From: Typhlomys cinereus
Lineage: Eukaryota > Chordata > Mammalia > Rodentia > Platacanthomyidae
Length of the DNA: 64,000 nucleotides
Direction of reading: 5' to 3'
NCBI GenBank assembly: GCA_023101885.1
Contig: JALPQD010000044.1
Coordinates: 9,391,565-9,455,564 of the forward strand
A model generated the notes under the pieces. That model made no database searches and had not been told where the DNA came from. It saw only the letters and a list, made by a program, of their open reading frames with translations. The position numbers were made by a program, and so were the translations under genes. Positions 24,800 to 35,019 of this stretch are shown here, in pieces; the stretch's first letter is position 1; the number at the start of each line of letters is the position of its first letter.

Positions 24800-25290
24800 T
24801 CTTCATTTATTTAATTGAATTAATAAATTTCATTTATGGCTTAATTGCATTCTGTAATTGTGCTATGTTGCATTTGCTTTAACCTTTCATCAGTTGATGG
24901 AGTGTAGAGCTATTTCTACCTCGACTGATATGTCTGCTATACAAATTGATAGACTTTTTTACATAAATGCATGTTTGCATTTCATTCTAGGATATACTTA
25001 AGAGCACAAGTGCAGGGTTTCATGGTTGTGATTGGATCAGGAATTATCTGTGTTATCTATCCTGGTCTCTAACTTTCTGTTTCTGCCTGAACCTTCCTGA
25101 TGCTAGACTTACAAATATCTAGCACTACGCACTTACTGAATAGTGGCTTCTTTTCTTTTCTTTTCTACTATGGGCTTCGCTGTGTAACTCATGTTATACA
25201 GTTATAGGTGCTCAATGCAATCCTCCTCTCTCAACATTTCAAGTACTAGTATGTCAGGTATCAGCCATATTTGTTGCAGGGAAAAAGGGT
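24800..25290. other. Intergenic DNA with B1/L1 scraps
   Basis: A B1-like reverse scrap lies at about 25160-25265. An L1-like stretch at about 24890-25040 resembles ORF2 C-terminal text in reverse. No gene is seen. Confidence 0.4.
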
Positions 25291-25307
25291 CTTGACTGTC
25301 CCAATGT

Positions 25308-25978
25308 TGTAGGGTTCTTGTGTTCCGGAGTTGAAGACTGAAACCAGAACACGGTATTGACGATTAAGGTTTATTAGAGAAGAGAAAGATTGGAACTCAT
25401 GAACTCCAGATGTGGAGTGCCAAGAGGGGCTAGGACGCCTCTATGAGAAGCAGAAACGAAACAGAGCTCATGGCACTAGTGCCATGAGGGGCTAGGGAGC
25501 CCATGAGAACTCACAGTGCCTAGGCATGGAATTCATGAGGACCAAGGAACAAGAAACAGACTCATGGCACTGGAGTGCCATGAGAGGCTAGGGAGCCTCC
25601 AAGAGAAATAGGCAGCTGGAAACGGTACTAGAGGGCCATGAGGGGCTAGATCGCCCAAGATGGTTGCCAGGGCTAGGTATATTTATACACCTAGATAAGC
25701 CCGGGGAAACTGGCTTTTTCCCATCGGTTAATTCCCATCAGGGTCCAAACTGATTGCTTTTGGACCCATGTGGACTAGAGGTCAAGTTGTTTGATATGGA
25801 GAACTCATCTCCATAATCACTTCATGGGGAAGATGGCCATCTTATCTCTGGGAAGATTGGAGTCAGTTCCTCAGCAGGAGTATTCCTTCAGGGTGATTCC
25901 AGCAGTAGGGGATGACTTTCAGGAATTCCAAAGACCTTGAGAGACCCATCCCAGCATGGCTGCTCTAATCCTGCCTCA
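25308..25978 (-). mobile_element. Solo LTR of an endogenous retrovirus
   Basis: Read in reverse the segment starts with TG and ends with CA. It carries a TATA-like 'gtataaatata' (about 25673-25687 on the given strand) and a polyadenylation signal AATAAA (25371-25376 reversed). That gives a U3-R-U5 layout of about 671 bp. Flanking hexamers match at four of six bases, consistent with a decayed target duplication. No internal coding sequence flanks it, so it is a solo LTR left by recombination. The family looks like a class II (ERVK/IAP-like) LTR, but that is only an impression. Confidence 0.75.
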
Positions 25979-26169
25979 TAATGATCAAGTTGTAAGTGTT
26001 ATAGCAGCTGAATAATTAATGCTTTTCCATATTAGCAAACTCAGTTCCAAAATGTTTCAGCATTTTTTTAGTTATAGTTTGTCATTTGGGCAGAATCTCA
26101 CTCCGTAGACTTGGCTGAGATGGAACTCATTGTGTCTCTCACACTTACTGCAGTTCTTCCTCTCAGCTT

Positions 26170-26645
26170 CTTTTTATTGTTACCATTATTATATTCACAT
26201 GTGTGTCTCTGTGTATATCAGAGGGTACTATATATGCCTATGGAGGCCCAAAGGTGACTTAGGAAATCACCTGGATTGCTTCTACCTTCTATTTACTTTG
26301 CTCTGGAGGTTCCTAGGTTCTGCTTTTCAGGAATAGAAGTTCAGGCTGCTGTCATATTTGCTTGATGTGGTTTTTTTTTTTTTTTTTTTAACATTTTACG
26401 TGTGTGTGTATGAGGGCTCTGTATATCCCTGTGGTGGTCCAAGGGTGACTTTGGGAATCATCCTGGATAACTTCTACTTCCTTTTTGCTTCACTCTGGGA
26501 TCTCCCAGCCCCCTCCCCACCAGAACAGGAAGTGAAGGCCACAGCTGTTTTAGTCTGGTATTTATTCATGGGACCTGGTTGCAAACTCAGGACCTTCTGC
26601 TTTTGCCGCAGAATCTTAATTGTGAGCTATCTCTCTGGCCATTTG
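26170..26645 (-). mobile_element. Two tandem reverse CA-tailed SINEs
   Basis: Both copies contain the body seen at 37.9 kb ('ggtccaagggtgactttggg', 'ggaatcatcctggataactt'). The first, at about 26195-26360, lacks its head. The second, at about 26395-26640, ends with the reversed head 'gtgagctatctctctggcca'. A 16-base T run at 26372-26389 separates them. Confidence 0.7.
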
Positions 26646-27185
26646 TTTTTTAAATGTATAACATGGTAATAATCTAGGATCCAAACTTAGGACCTGCTAG
26701 CCATCTTTCCGACCCTTGCCTCAGCTTTTTCAGTGCATGTCTTCACCAAGGATATGGAACTTTACATTCTAGTAGCATGCATTAAGCTTTTGATTTGGGC
26801 CTTGCATAGAGGTACATATCTAAAATCCCAGTATTTAGGAAACAGAGCAGGATGATTGCCACTATTTCAGTTGCAAAACAAATTCCAAAACAGTCAGGGC
26901 TTCATAAACAGTTACTATTTATTTTAAAAAGCCAGGCATAGTGACTTAAAGAGATAATCCCAGCAGTTGTAGGGTATCCTGGTGAGTTTGGGTTCCATAA
27001 TGAATTCTAGGTGGGACTGTACTGGAGGTAAATGGTGACAAAAACTACACCAAGCTTCACAGCCACCACAATCCATTGTCATTTTGATCATTTGGGTCTT
27101 TGTGACTCACACCTGCCATCCTAGTACTTCCTAAGGGATATCCTATTCTGCATTTCTATTGTTCCTACACACAGCTTCTCACCTA
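26646..27185. other. Intergenic DNA with B1 fragments
   Basis: Forward B1-like pieces at about 26800-26900 and 26930-27050. No gene is seen. Confidence 0.45.
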
Positions 27186-27189
27186 GTCA

Positions 27190-27440
27190 GTATTTATTTG
27201 TGTGCTGATTAGCATTATACAAATCTTTTGTTCTGAGACTTTAGTGTAAATCTCTTTGAATTTTAAAGTTTCAATGCATATTCTGAATATTGCACCTTTT
27301 CTGACTTTCTGAGTGTCAAATATTTTCTCCTATGCTCTTTTATTCATTTTCTTAATAGCATCATTTGAAGTGAGAACTCTGTTGCAGATAAAATTTCTTA
27401 GTTTATTATTTTTGGTTCCTTGTGTTTTATATGTCATACA
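27190..27440 (-). mobile_element. Old L1 ORF2 fragment, reverse
   Basis: The run 'gagtgtcaaatattttctcc' and the following 'gagaactctgttgcagataa' match the reversed ORF2 region that also appears at 16.95 kb. Heavily diverged. Confidence 0.55.
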
Positions 27441-28480
27441 AAATTCCAAGTTCCCAGAAATGTATATTCTAACTTTTTAAAAAGTATTCATATTTTAATT
27501 TACTTATCTATAATTTATTTCCTGTAGAACAGAGAGAAAAAGAGAGGCAGAGTAGCAAGAAATCAGAGACAACTTTTTGAAGTCAGTTCTGTCCTTTTAC
27601 CATGTAGCCTTGTACGGATTAAACATTGGTTGCTAGTTTGTTAATGGGCACCCTACGTACTCAATTATTTCCCCAACCTGTACAATTTATTTTCAATCAT
27701 TATTTGTATTTACTATGACACAGGGCATTTTGGTCAGTTTTTGTGAATAGCTAAGTGTCAAAAATGTAAAAAATAAGAGTTTTGGATCCCATGTCTTTAA
27801 AGATCATGTATCCTTATGTGTTCTAACTTGGTTAAGTACGTTACAAACTATCAAATTATTAGGGAAGCATCAAGAATATACTAATCTATTCTTACAAACT
27901 ATAATGAGTCTCCTTGAATGTATCATTTTTGTGCTAAAAAGAAGATCATGATGGCTTAAGTCTGTAGTTAGAATATGCTACAAAATTATCTTTTATTTTT
28001 GTCTTCCTTTTTAGCACTGAGGATTAAAGTGTATAGTTTACCAGTAGATTCTTATTTATATTGATAAAATTATATTTTCTTATTTATATGTATATGAATT
28101 TCTTTGGCTGTTCAAGAGTCTTAGTACGTAGTTCCTAATTATAAAACTAAGTATTAGTCTATTTTTTTCAGTTGTTTGTACAAAGGGTGTTTGGTAACTA
28201 CACTTGGCAGTTTGGTGAGGGTGGAGGTAAGAAGGGAACTTTAACCATGTAATTCTATTTAGCACACTCCACCCCCAAAATCTTGGTTGTGGTCTTTGAG
28301 AAAGGGTAAAGATATGTTAAATGGTATGTAAATGTGATCTCTGGATAAATTTCTTTAGAGTTCCATACTTAGCATTGTCTTGTAATCAGACTATACAAAT
28401 GCGTGCATTTTGTAGTTAACAATGAACCCAATATCTGGAGACAGAATGCTGTTAGGTCAAAAGTCATACTTATTTATTCT
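27441..28480. other. Intergenic DNA, no gene seen
   Basis: AT-rich sequence immediately upstream of the SNURF-SNRPN promoter region. No exon is recognisable, although alternative upstream SNRPN exons are known in other mammals and could lie in such sequence. Confidence 0.45.
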
Positions 28481-28484
28481 TCTT

Positions 28485-28600
28485 TGTTTCTTGAGACAGA
28501 GTCTTTCTCTCTCCCTAGCTCACGTGGGCATTGAATTTCAATAATACTTTTTTTCTCAGCCTCCCTGGGGCTGGGATTACCATCATATCCGGCTTAAATC
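28485..28600 (-). mobile_element. B1 SINE, reverse
   Basis: 'cttgagacagagtctttctc' followed by 'ggggctgggattaccatcat', the typical reversed B1 layout. Confidence 0.65.
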
Positions 28601-29324
28601 TACAGTTTCCCCTTTTCGCAGCTGTTATTCATCATTTGACAATTTTAATGTATTCAAATTTAGTATGTGTGGAAAGTCTCAGTGTTGGATTTTTGTTCAG
28701 GATCTTAATGTTCATTTCACAAGCTAATGGACAATTTTTCGAATTAAATGCTCTTTAATATCTATTGAATGTGAAACTCATGACAATTTAGGGTAGTATA
28801 ATTCTCACAAATGCCCACAAAAAAGTAGGAAATAGAAAAAGGGAAAACAAATTGCACCTAATTTGAGCAATGTAGACTTGTCTTTTGTATGGATTTTTGC
28901 GGCAAACAGGATGATAAGTATCTGGCATCTTGTGGTTGGTTTGGTTAATTTAACTTATATAAATCAGCAATCGGCTTTTTTTATTTGTTTAAGTGTCGCA
29001 TTATGAAACACAGAATAATCTAGAATTACAATCTTCTGATCATTAGAAATAAGTTAGCTTTTTCCACAATATGTGTAGTAAGAATCCATGGTGTTTTAAA
29101 GCCGGGAACATTTCACTAGTGGTACCTTCAAATACTTGGGAATCAAGAATTGTTCCCTATTTAACAAATATTTAAAATTTGATAGCTGTGCCCAGGTTGA
29201 CGGTTATTTCTGATTGCGGCCACTCAAGTCTCCGGAGTGTGAATACTTGGGCCTGGGTAGCCGCAGCTCCACAGGTCATTGCGGTCAGAATACAGGCTGA
29301 GACGTCTGCATTGCGGCAAACAGG

Positions 29325-29335
29325 TGCGCATGCGC
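29325..29335. promoter_or_regulatory. NRF-1 site 1
   Basis: 'tgcgcatgcgc' contains the perfect palindromic NRF-1 consensus GCGCATGCGC, about 130 bases upstream of the SNURF start codon. NRF-1 binding is reported for the human SNRPN promoter. The site contains CpGs and so could be methylation-sensitive. Confidence 0.8.
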
Positions 29336-29349
29336 GGCCGTCGGCTGGC

Positions 29350-29360
29350 ACGCATGCGCA
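29350..29360. promoter_or_regulatory. NRF-1 site 2
   Basis: 'acgcatgcgca' is a second near-consensus NRF-1 element, centred about 25 bases from the first. A half site ('ctgcgca') follows at about 29398-29404. Confidence 0.75.
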
Positions 29361-29424
29361 GCTGCAACCCGATAAGGCTGAACTGCTGCGACAAGCACTG
29401 CGCACAGAGCAGAGGCGGCTGGAG

Positions 29425-29445
29425 ATGCCTGGCGCCTGGATCTGA
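29425..29445 (+). CDS. Upstream ORF in exon 1 leader (6 codons + stop)
   Basis: ATG CCT GGC GCC TGG ATC TGA, encoding MPGAWI, ends 18 bases before the SNURF ATG. The ATG context has g at -3 and C at +4, which is moderate. From memory, human exon 1 also has a six-residue ORF starting ATGCCTGACG at this place, so position and length may be conserved. It would matter only if transcription starts upstream of 29425, which the exon layout makes likely. It would be expected to tune SNURF initiation. Confidence 0.55.
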   Translation: MPGAWI

Positions 29446-29463
29446 AGAACCATTGGCGACGCA

Positions 29464-29477
29464 ATGGAGCGAGCAAG
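29464..29477 (+). CDS. SNURF: SNURF coding exon 1
   Basis: Fourteen bases, ATGGAGCGAGCAAG, encoding MERA plus two bases of Arg5. The donor is gtcagc at 29478. The start codon is the only one in frame, since SNURF has no other methionine. Confidence 0.93.
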
Positions 29478-32400
29478 GTCAGCGGGACCGATGGCTTCCC
29501 TAGCTTTAGGGGCAGTCGTTTTCCTTAAAATACTGCGAATTTATGAGGCATTGGGGACTTTTTGTTGTTTGACCTAGGAATCCCAGAATCAAGTCCTTTG
29601 TTCTGGAGAACCAGTTAGCGAATTTTTGGACTTTTGGCCTCTGCTGTGCCAGTCTGGAATGGCGCTGCTGCAGGAGCAACTGCGTGGTCACCAAGGTCCT
29701 CCTACAGTTTGTCTGAGCCTGAAGTGGTGACGGCCTGTTCAGAGCCGGCATGAGTCTGTGCCGCGCGCGGCCGCCGCGGCAGGTGCACAGCGCGGCACGG
29801 CCGGATGGTGCGCCCTGGGTGGGGCGGGAGGTTGGCGCCTCGCCCTCGGTTGTGGTCGGACAGCCGGCGGTTGGGTGTGCTGTCAGAGACGAGATGCAAG
29901 GACTGGAGAGCAGGTTGCAGGCGCGGGGTGGTGTGGACCCCTGGAGAGTGGATCGGAGGGACACAGCGGTGTATATGGTTGGAGAGCGGGCAGGAGGGTT
30001 CAAGGAGTCCAGACCGCTGACACCAGGTAGAGGGCCCACCGCAGGTGTACGGGCTGCTTGGGAGCAGTCGGGGGAGGCGCACGCAGTGAGCCACCGGGGA
30101 GCTGGTATGCAGAACCCGCATGGTATGAGGCTGTTCCAGGGACTTGGTGCGGAGGACTGGAGGGCAGGCTGGAGACCATGTCCCGGGAGGTCGGAAACCT
30201 GGTCCGAGGGGCTCTGAGGTAGCCTGGTGAGCGTGAGAGAGGAGACTGAACCTTGGTGGAGTCCATAGCGCAACAGGTGTGGGCTGGACACCTGGGGTGA
30301 GCCGTGCAGCGGCGGCTAGTGGCAGATTCATGGGTCTGTTGAAAAAGCACCTGTGTGATCGAGGGATGGCGTCTGCAACGGACGCACCACACCCGAGAAC
30401 CTGGTAATCTGTCGTGATGACCGATTTATTATTGCGCTGTTTTGTGCTGTGGAATCACCGCGCACACACTAAAGCACTGATTGCTGAACCGCTGGTTTTC
30501 TTTTACCTTTGTCTACAATCCTTGTCTTAAGTGGCTTAATATATGAGCGTTTGTATGCCAGAGTTCATTTTTCGGATCCACTAATTGGTGGTGTAGCAGC
30601 ACGTTATTTATTTTCATTGTCCTCTGAATCTGGTGTTTGAAATGCACATGGACGTTGCAAGAGGTTCTGTCCCTTGTCCAACGCCATTGTGAGGTTCCTT
30701 AAAGATGGCCGCTGCTGCAGCGGTGCTGGTGTGCGCAAGCGCTGCAGGGTGGGGGGACTGGGGAGGTGCAGGGAGGGGCACTGGGAGTGGTGGAAGCCCC
30801 CTCCTTACTGCGCAGCAGGTGGGAGGAGGTGTCTCAGTCTGTTAGAACCTAGATGCACACAGCTGGAATGTCAGCCACGCCCTCACCCAAGGGCAGTGCT
30901 TGGAGAACAGCCCGCTGCGGGTGAGTGGCTGCCCCTTTCTCAAAAATCCTGCTGTGGAAAGAGTTCGTAGAGAGGCTCGGGAGGAACTACAGCCACCTTC
31001 GTTTACCTTGGGGTCCTAAATGGGTTGGCTGTTTCGCAGGATGAGCATGGAGATGGGGACAGCTACCCCTTCATCGCACTGCTGTAGCAGCTGCTTGATG
31101 TCTTTCTTTTTCCAATGTCGCAGTGGTGGGGGAGGGGAAGGAGATTGGATTGCAGAGACGTCACCCCACAGGCTTATTCCCCTCCACTCCCTCTGCTGTC
31201 TCTGCCAGTGTGGTGTAACAGGTGTCAACTCTTCCTTTTTTGTTATTCAGCTGACTGTAGAATAGACTGTCCAGTCCATCAAAAGTAGAGTCACCAGGTC
31301 CTGTTGGTGCTGTTTAAGATAGCCTCCATTAGTGGGTTGAGAGTGTAAATTTGTTTTAGAGCAGACTTCATTTTTTTGTAGGTCCCCACCTTTCTGTTAT
31401 GTGCAGCTGGATGTTCCATTTCTAAAGCAGATTCAGTAATCAATCCCTTATATGTTGACTCTGAATTCAATTTTACAGAATTAATAATTTAACAGATACG
31501 CTACCATCTGTTGTTATCTATTTCAATGTCTTGATATTTCATTCTCACACAACAATAATGGTTTTGTCAAACTGGGGGTCCATTTGATCTCAATAAGAGA
31601 TGAAGGGCATTTCACTTTACTGAACCTGAGACAGGAATAAAGAAAATAGGAAAGCTTGAGTGGTGTGCAAGAATGCTTCAGAATTATTTCTCATGGTTAT
31701 GTCTTTCCCATGGTTAAGTCAATAACCTTTATTTTCATATTCTAATGCCTTAAAACCATTTTTAATTTTGATACAGTATATATAACCTAATGTCATAAAT
31801 GTAACCCAGATTGATCTTAACTTGCTATCTATCCCAGGCTTCCCTCAAGCTAGTGATGCTGTGTGTCCATCTTCTGAGTCTTGGAATCACAGTTGTAAGT
31901 CACCAGGCAGGTTTTATGTTTTCATTCTAAGGATTTTTTTCTTTCTAGGACTTCATATGCTGGTTTTATTTCTTTTTCCATTTGTTTTTTCTTTGTCTAT
32001 GGTGAGTAATATGTCTGGTTGTCCTTAGTTGTCTCTAGCAAAATATCAAATTTAGAAAAAAAGAAAAACTTTGTATTATAACCAACTTGAACTACTAATC
32101 CTCATATCTTAGCACCCAGAGTGTAAGTGCTTAAAAAGTAGCATAATTTTAAAATTTGTTAACATGATATTGATTTTGTGTTAGGGCATAGTAGATACTG
32201 CTTCAAATGTTTTTGGTGTCCATTCTTTACTGTCTAGGTCTTGCATTTAATCAATGAGTATTTGTCCCAGTAGTTGGTTTTATTGTTTTTAAAAACAATA
32301 TGTGTAGTTCAAGCTGGCTTCAAGACCTCATTCTCCAGCTTCCTTAAACTTTTGAGTAGTGTGATACTGTGCTTGGTTTCTGCACCAGGAATTGCTTTTT

Positions 32401-32877
32401 GAAGATAATTAATGTGAACTGTAATTTATAAGAGTGAATTTTATCAGGAAAATATTACTACTACTAAAGGTGCAGTCTTACCTGATTTATTCACAGAATT
32501 TATATTATGATTTACTTTCCTATCTAGTTTTTGTCTTATTGCTGTGATATTCCCCCACTTGCATCTTTATTCCTTCCTTACTCTTATTTCCTAATATTCA
32601 AGATTTTTTTTAAGGCACATTTAATGGAGCCAGGGAGATAACTCACCTGATAAGGCATCTCTTCACAAATTTGACAAACTGAGCTCCTTGGACGCATACA
32701 TGAGGGAAAAGGAACTGACTTCCAAAAGTTGACCTCTGACCTGTAACCTCCATCTGTGTGACAAGGGATACATATTTGTCCTCTTTCTTCAGTAAATAAA
32801 AAAATTACATTACATAAAATTTATTTTATATTAATGTTTATTATTATACTATGCTAACTTAGCTATTATTAGAGGGT

Positions 32878-32930
<53 letters not shown>

Positions 32931-34980
32931 TGTTAGATAGGATTTCACTGTGTATCCAAAACTCATTTTAAACTGGCAGTTTTCCTACCTCAGTGTCCCT
33001 GAGATTATAGGTATGTATATAATTAGCTTCTTTGTGTTTTGAGATAGGACTTACTGTGTAGTAGACCAAACTGGCTTGAAATTGGTAATCATTTTTTTTC
33101 AGCCTCTAGTCGATGAGAATTCTTATGGATGCCTTTCAGCGTAAGGGCAGTATGGATTCAGTAAGAACCCCAACCTTAACCCCGTAGTCCTGCTTTTCCT
33201 TCCATTTTTGTGAACCAAAGTCAGACAAGATTGAAGTAGAACATGGAAATTAACTTTTTTGTCTTAAATTTAAGAATGCCATTTGGTACAGAATTGTCTT
33301 TTGGTAATTTTACTCAGGCTTCTTTCGACGGTGCTAATTTTTCTTATTGGTGTCCTGCATATTGGTAAGATCAAATGAGTTTTATTTTCATCTTAAAAGT
33401 TTTTTCTAAGATTATTAATTTTGAATCATTAAATATTTTAATGAAAGTCAAATTTAGTGTTGACATTGGCTTTGCAAGCTTTTCTAGAATAAAATTTGCC
33501 TATTATCAGCTCATTAAATTATCAAACTTTAAATTTTATTGTTTTTAAACAATAAATAATATTTTGACTTAAAATAATTCTGGTTTTATTGGAGCATTTA
33601 AAGTTATTCAAGCAATGAAACACCTAGTGAATGGTATGTAGTAAAATGATCTATGAATCTAAAAATACCTGTTTTGAAAGCAGGTAGGATTTAGAGAATT
33701 GGATTTGTGGGCTTGTCTTTGGATATTGCTGTAGAGGAATTATTTCGGGATGTTTGCCAAAGACCTTTTAATGCTTTGTGGCTTGGTATTTTCAAATTTC
33801 AGTTTAATAAATGAAGTTCCTAACATGGCTGCCTAAAGCCAATAATTTGATTTTCAGTTTGACAGAGTAGCCATTTTGTAAAGAGTTCTACATATCATTT
33901 ACATGGTGGTAATTTCTTCCATGTTGATGGCTATTTGTTTTAGTGACCAGATCTGCAAATCTGAAGAAAGTGATACTTGCATGTGAGAATTTTTAAATAG
34001 AAATTTTGTAATTTAAACTTACATTAAATTATTAAGACATACAAAGGATTATTTTGATTTAAAATATATTTTTGCTAAATAGTTTCAGATTCATCTTAGG
34101 TACTTTTGGTGGAGAGATTAAGAAAATATTTGTGTATGGCTATGTATGACATGTACACTTGTGGATATTAATATTTTATTGCTGTCTGTGAATATAGTTG
34201 GAAATGAATATATTTTTGCTTTATACCTGGTATTTAAATCCAGATTTTCTGACACAGTATTTTTCTAAAATAATGTGGTTAAGTGTTTTGAAGTAGGAAC
34301 ATCTAATATTTTAACTTTGCCTTGATTGAAATTATATTGTGAATAATTTCTAAAATGCCTAATGAAATATTTCTAAATAAACTATTAATCATGACATTTT
34401 AATTTTTGAGGCAGAGTAATATATAATAGCTCAGTCTGGCCTAACATTCATATAGTTAAACATGAATTTGAAGTTCTAGTTCTTGATCTTCCCATATTCC
34501 CCCTTCATTCTGGCATTACAGGCATGTACCAACCATACCTGGCATAAGTGGTGGTAGAGATCAAACCCAGGGCTTCATGCTTAGCAAACAGTCTACCAAC
34601 TTGATCACATCCCCACTTCTTAAGACAAATTTTAAAGAAACAGTTTCATGTATTGACACGTATATTAAATCAATCTTTTATTCTTTTTTAGGGATCGATT
34701 GCACCTGAGAAGAACTACTGAGCAACACGTGCCAGAAGTGGAAGTTCAAGTTAAACGCAGAAGGACAGCCTCACTGAGCAATCAAGAGTAAGTAAAGTCT
34801 TTGTTAACAACAAGTTCATGAGTCCTGTTGATTAGAACCAAGGATTGGTGGTTATTTTAGGTGTCTTACTTGTAGTTCTGTTAAAACTTAGATAATTGTG
34901 TTTTGAAACAGTGCCTTGTTTTAAAGATTATTTTATTTATTTATTAATTAATTCATTTATTTATTTAATTTATTTATTTA

Positions 34981-35019
<39 letters not shown>

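Larger units (their letters stand above)
29360..29477 (+). other. SNURF: SNURF-SNRPN exon 1 (5' limit estimated)
   Basis: Leader plus the first 14 coding bases. The 3' end is set by the donor at 29478 ('AAG|gtcagc'). The leader text 'ggagatgcct' is what I expect of mammalian SNRPN exon 1. The transcription start is not defined by sequence; I place it just downstream of the NRF-1 sites. Confidence 0.7.
29190..30450. promoter_or_regulatory. SNRPN: CpG island: SNURF-SNRPN promoter / PWS imprinting centre
   Basis: This is the main CpG-rich block in an otherwise AT-rich, CpG-depleted window. It spans exon 1 and the first 970 bases of intron 1. In human and mouse the corresponding island is the germline differentially methylated region, methylated on the maternal allele. 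It acts as the Prader-Willi imprinting centre for the whole domain. The assignment rests on exon 1 lying inside it. Methylation cannot be seen in sequence. No TATA box is apparent, as expected of this promoter. Confidence 0.9.
29478..34691 (+). other. SNURF-SNRPN intron 1
   Basis: 5.2 kb. The first kilobase is the CpG island. The rest holds a YY1-type site near 30.7 kb, reverse B1 pieces at about 31800-31915, 32285-32390, 32935-33010 and 33030-33120, a B2-like SINE at about 32622-32800 and a B4 SINE at 34405-34622. 33.1-34.4 kb is AT-rich with nothing recognised. Confidence 0.85.

Noticed and set aside
29506..30291. 261-residue reverse-strand open frame in the CpG island, with overlapping forward frames of 155 and 90 residues
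   Set aside because: High GC content makes long open frames by chance on both strands. The composition is Ser/Pro/Arg-rich without any domain, and the region is exon 1 and intron 1 of SNURF-SNRPN.
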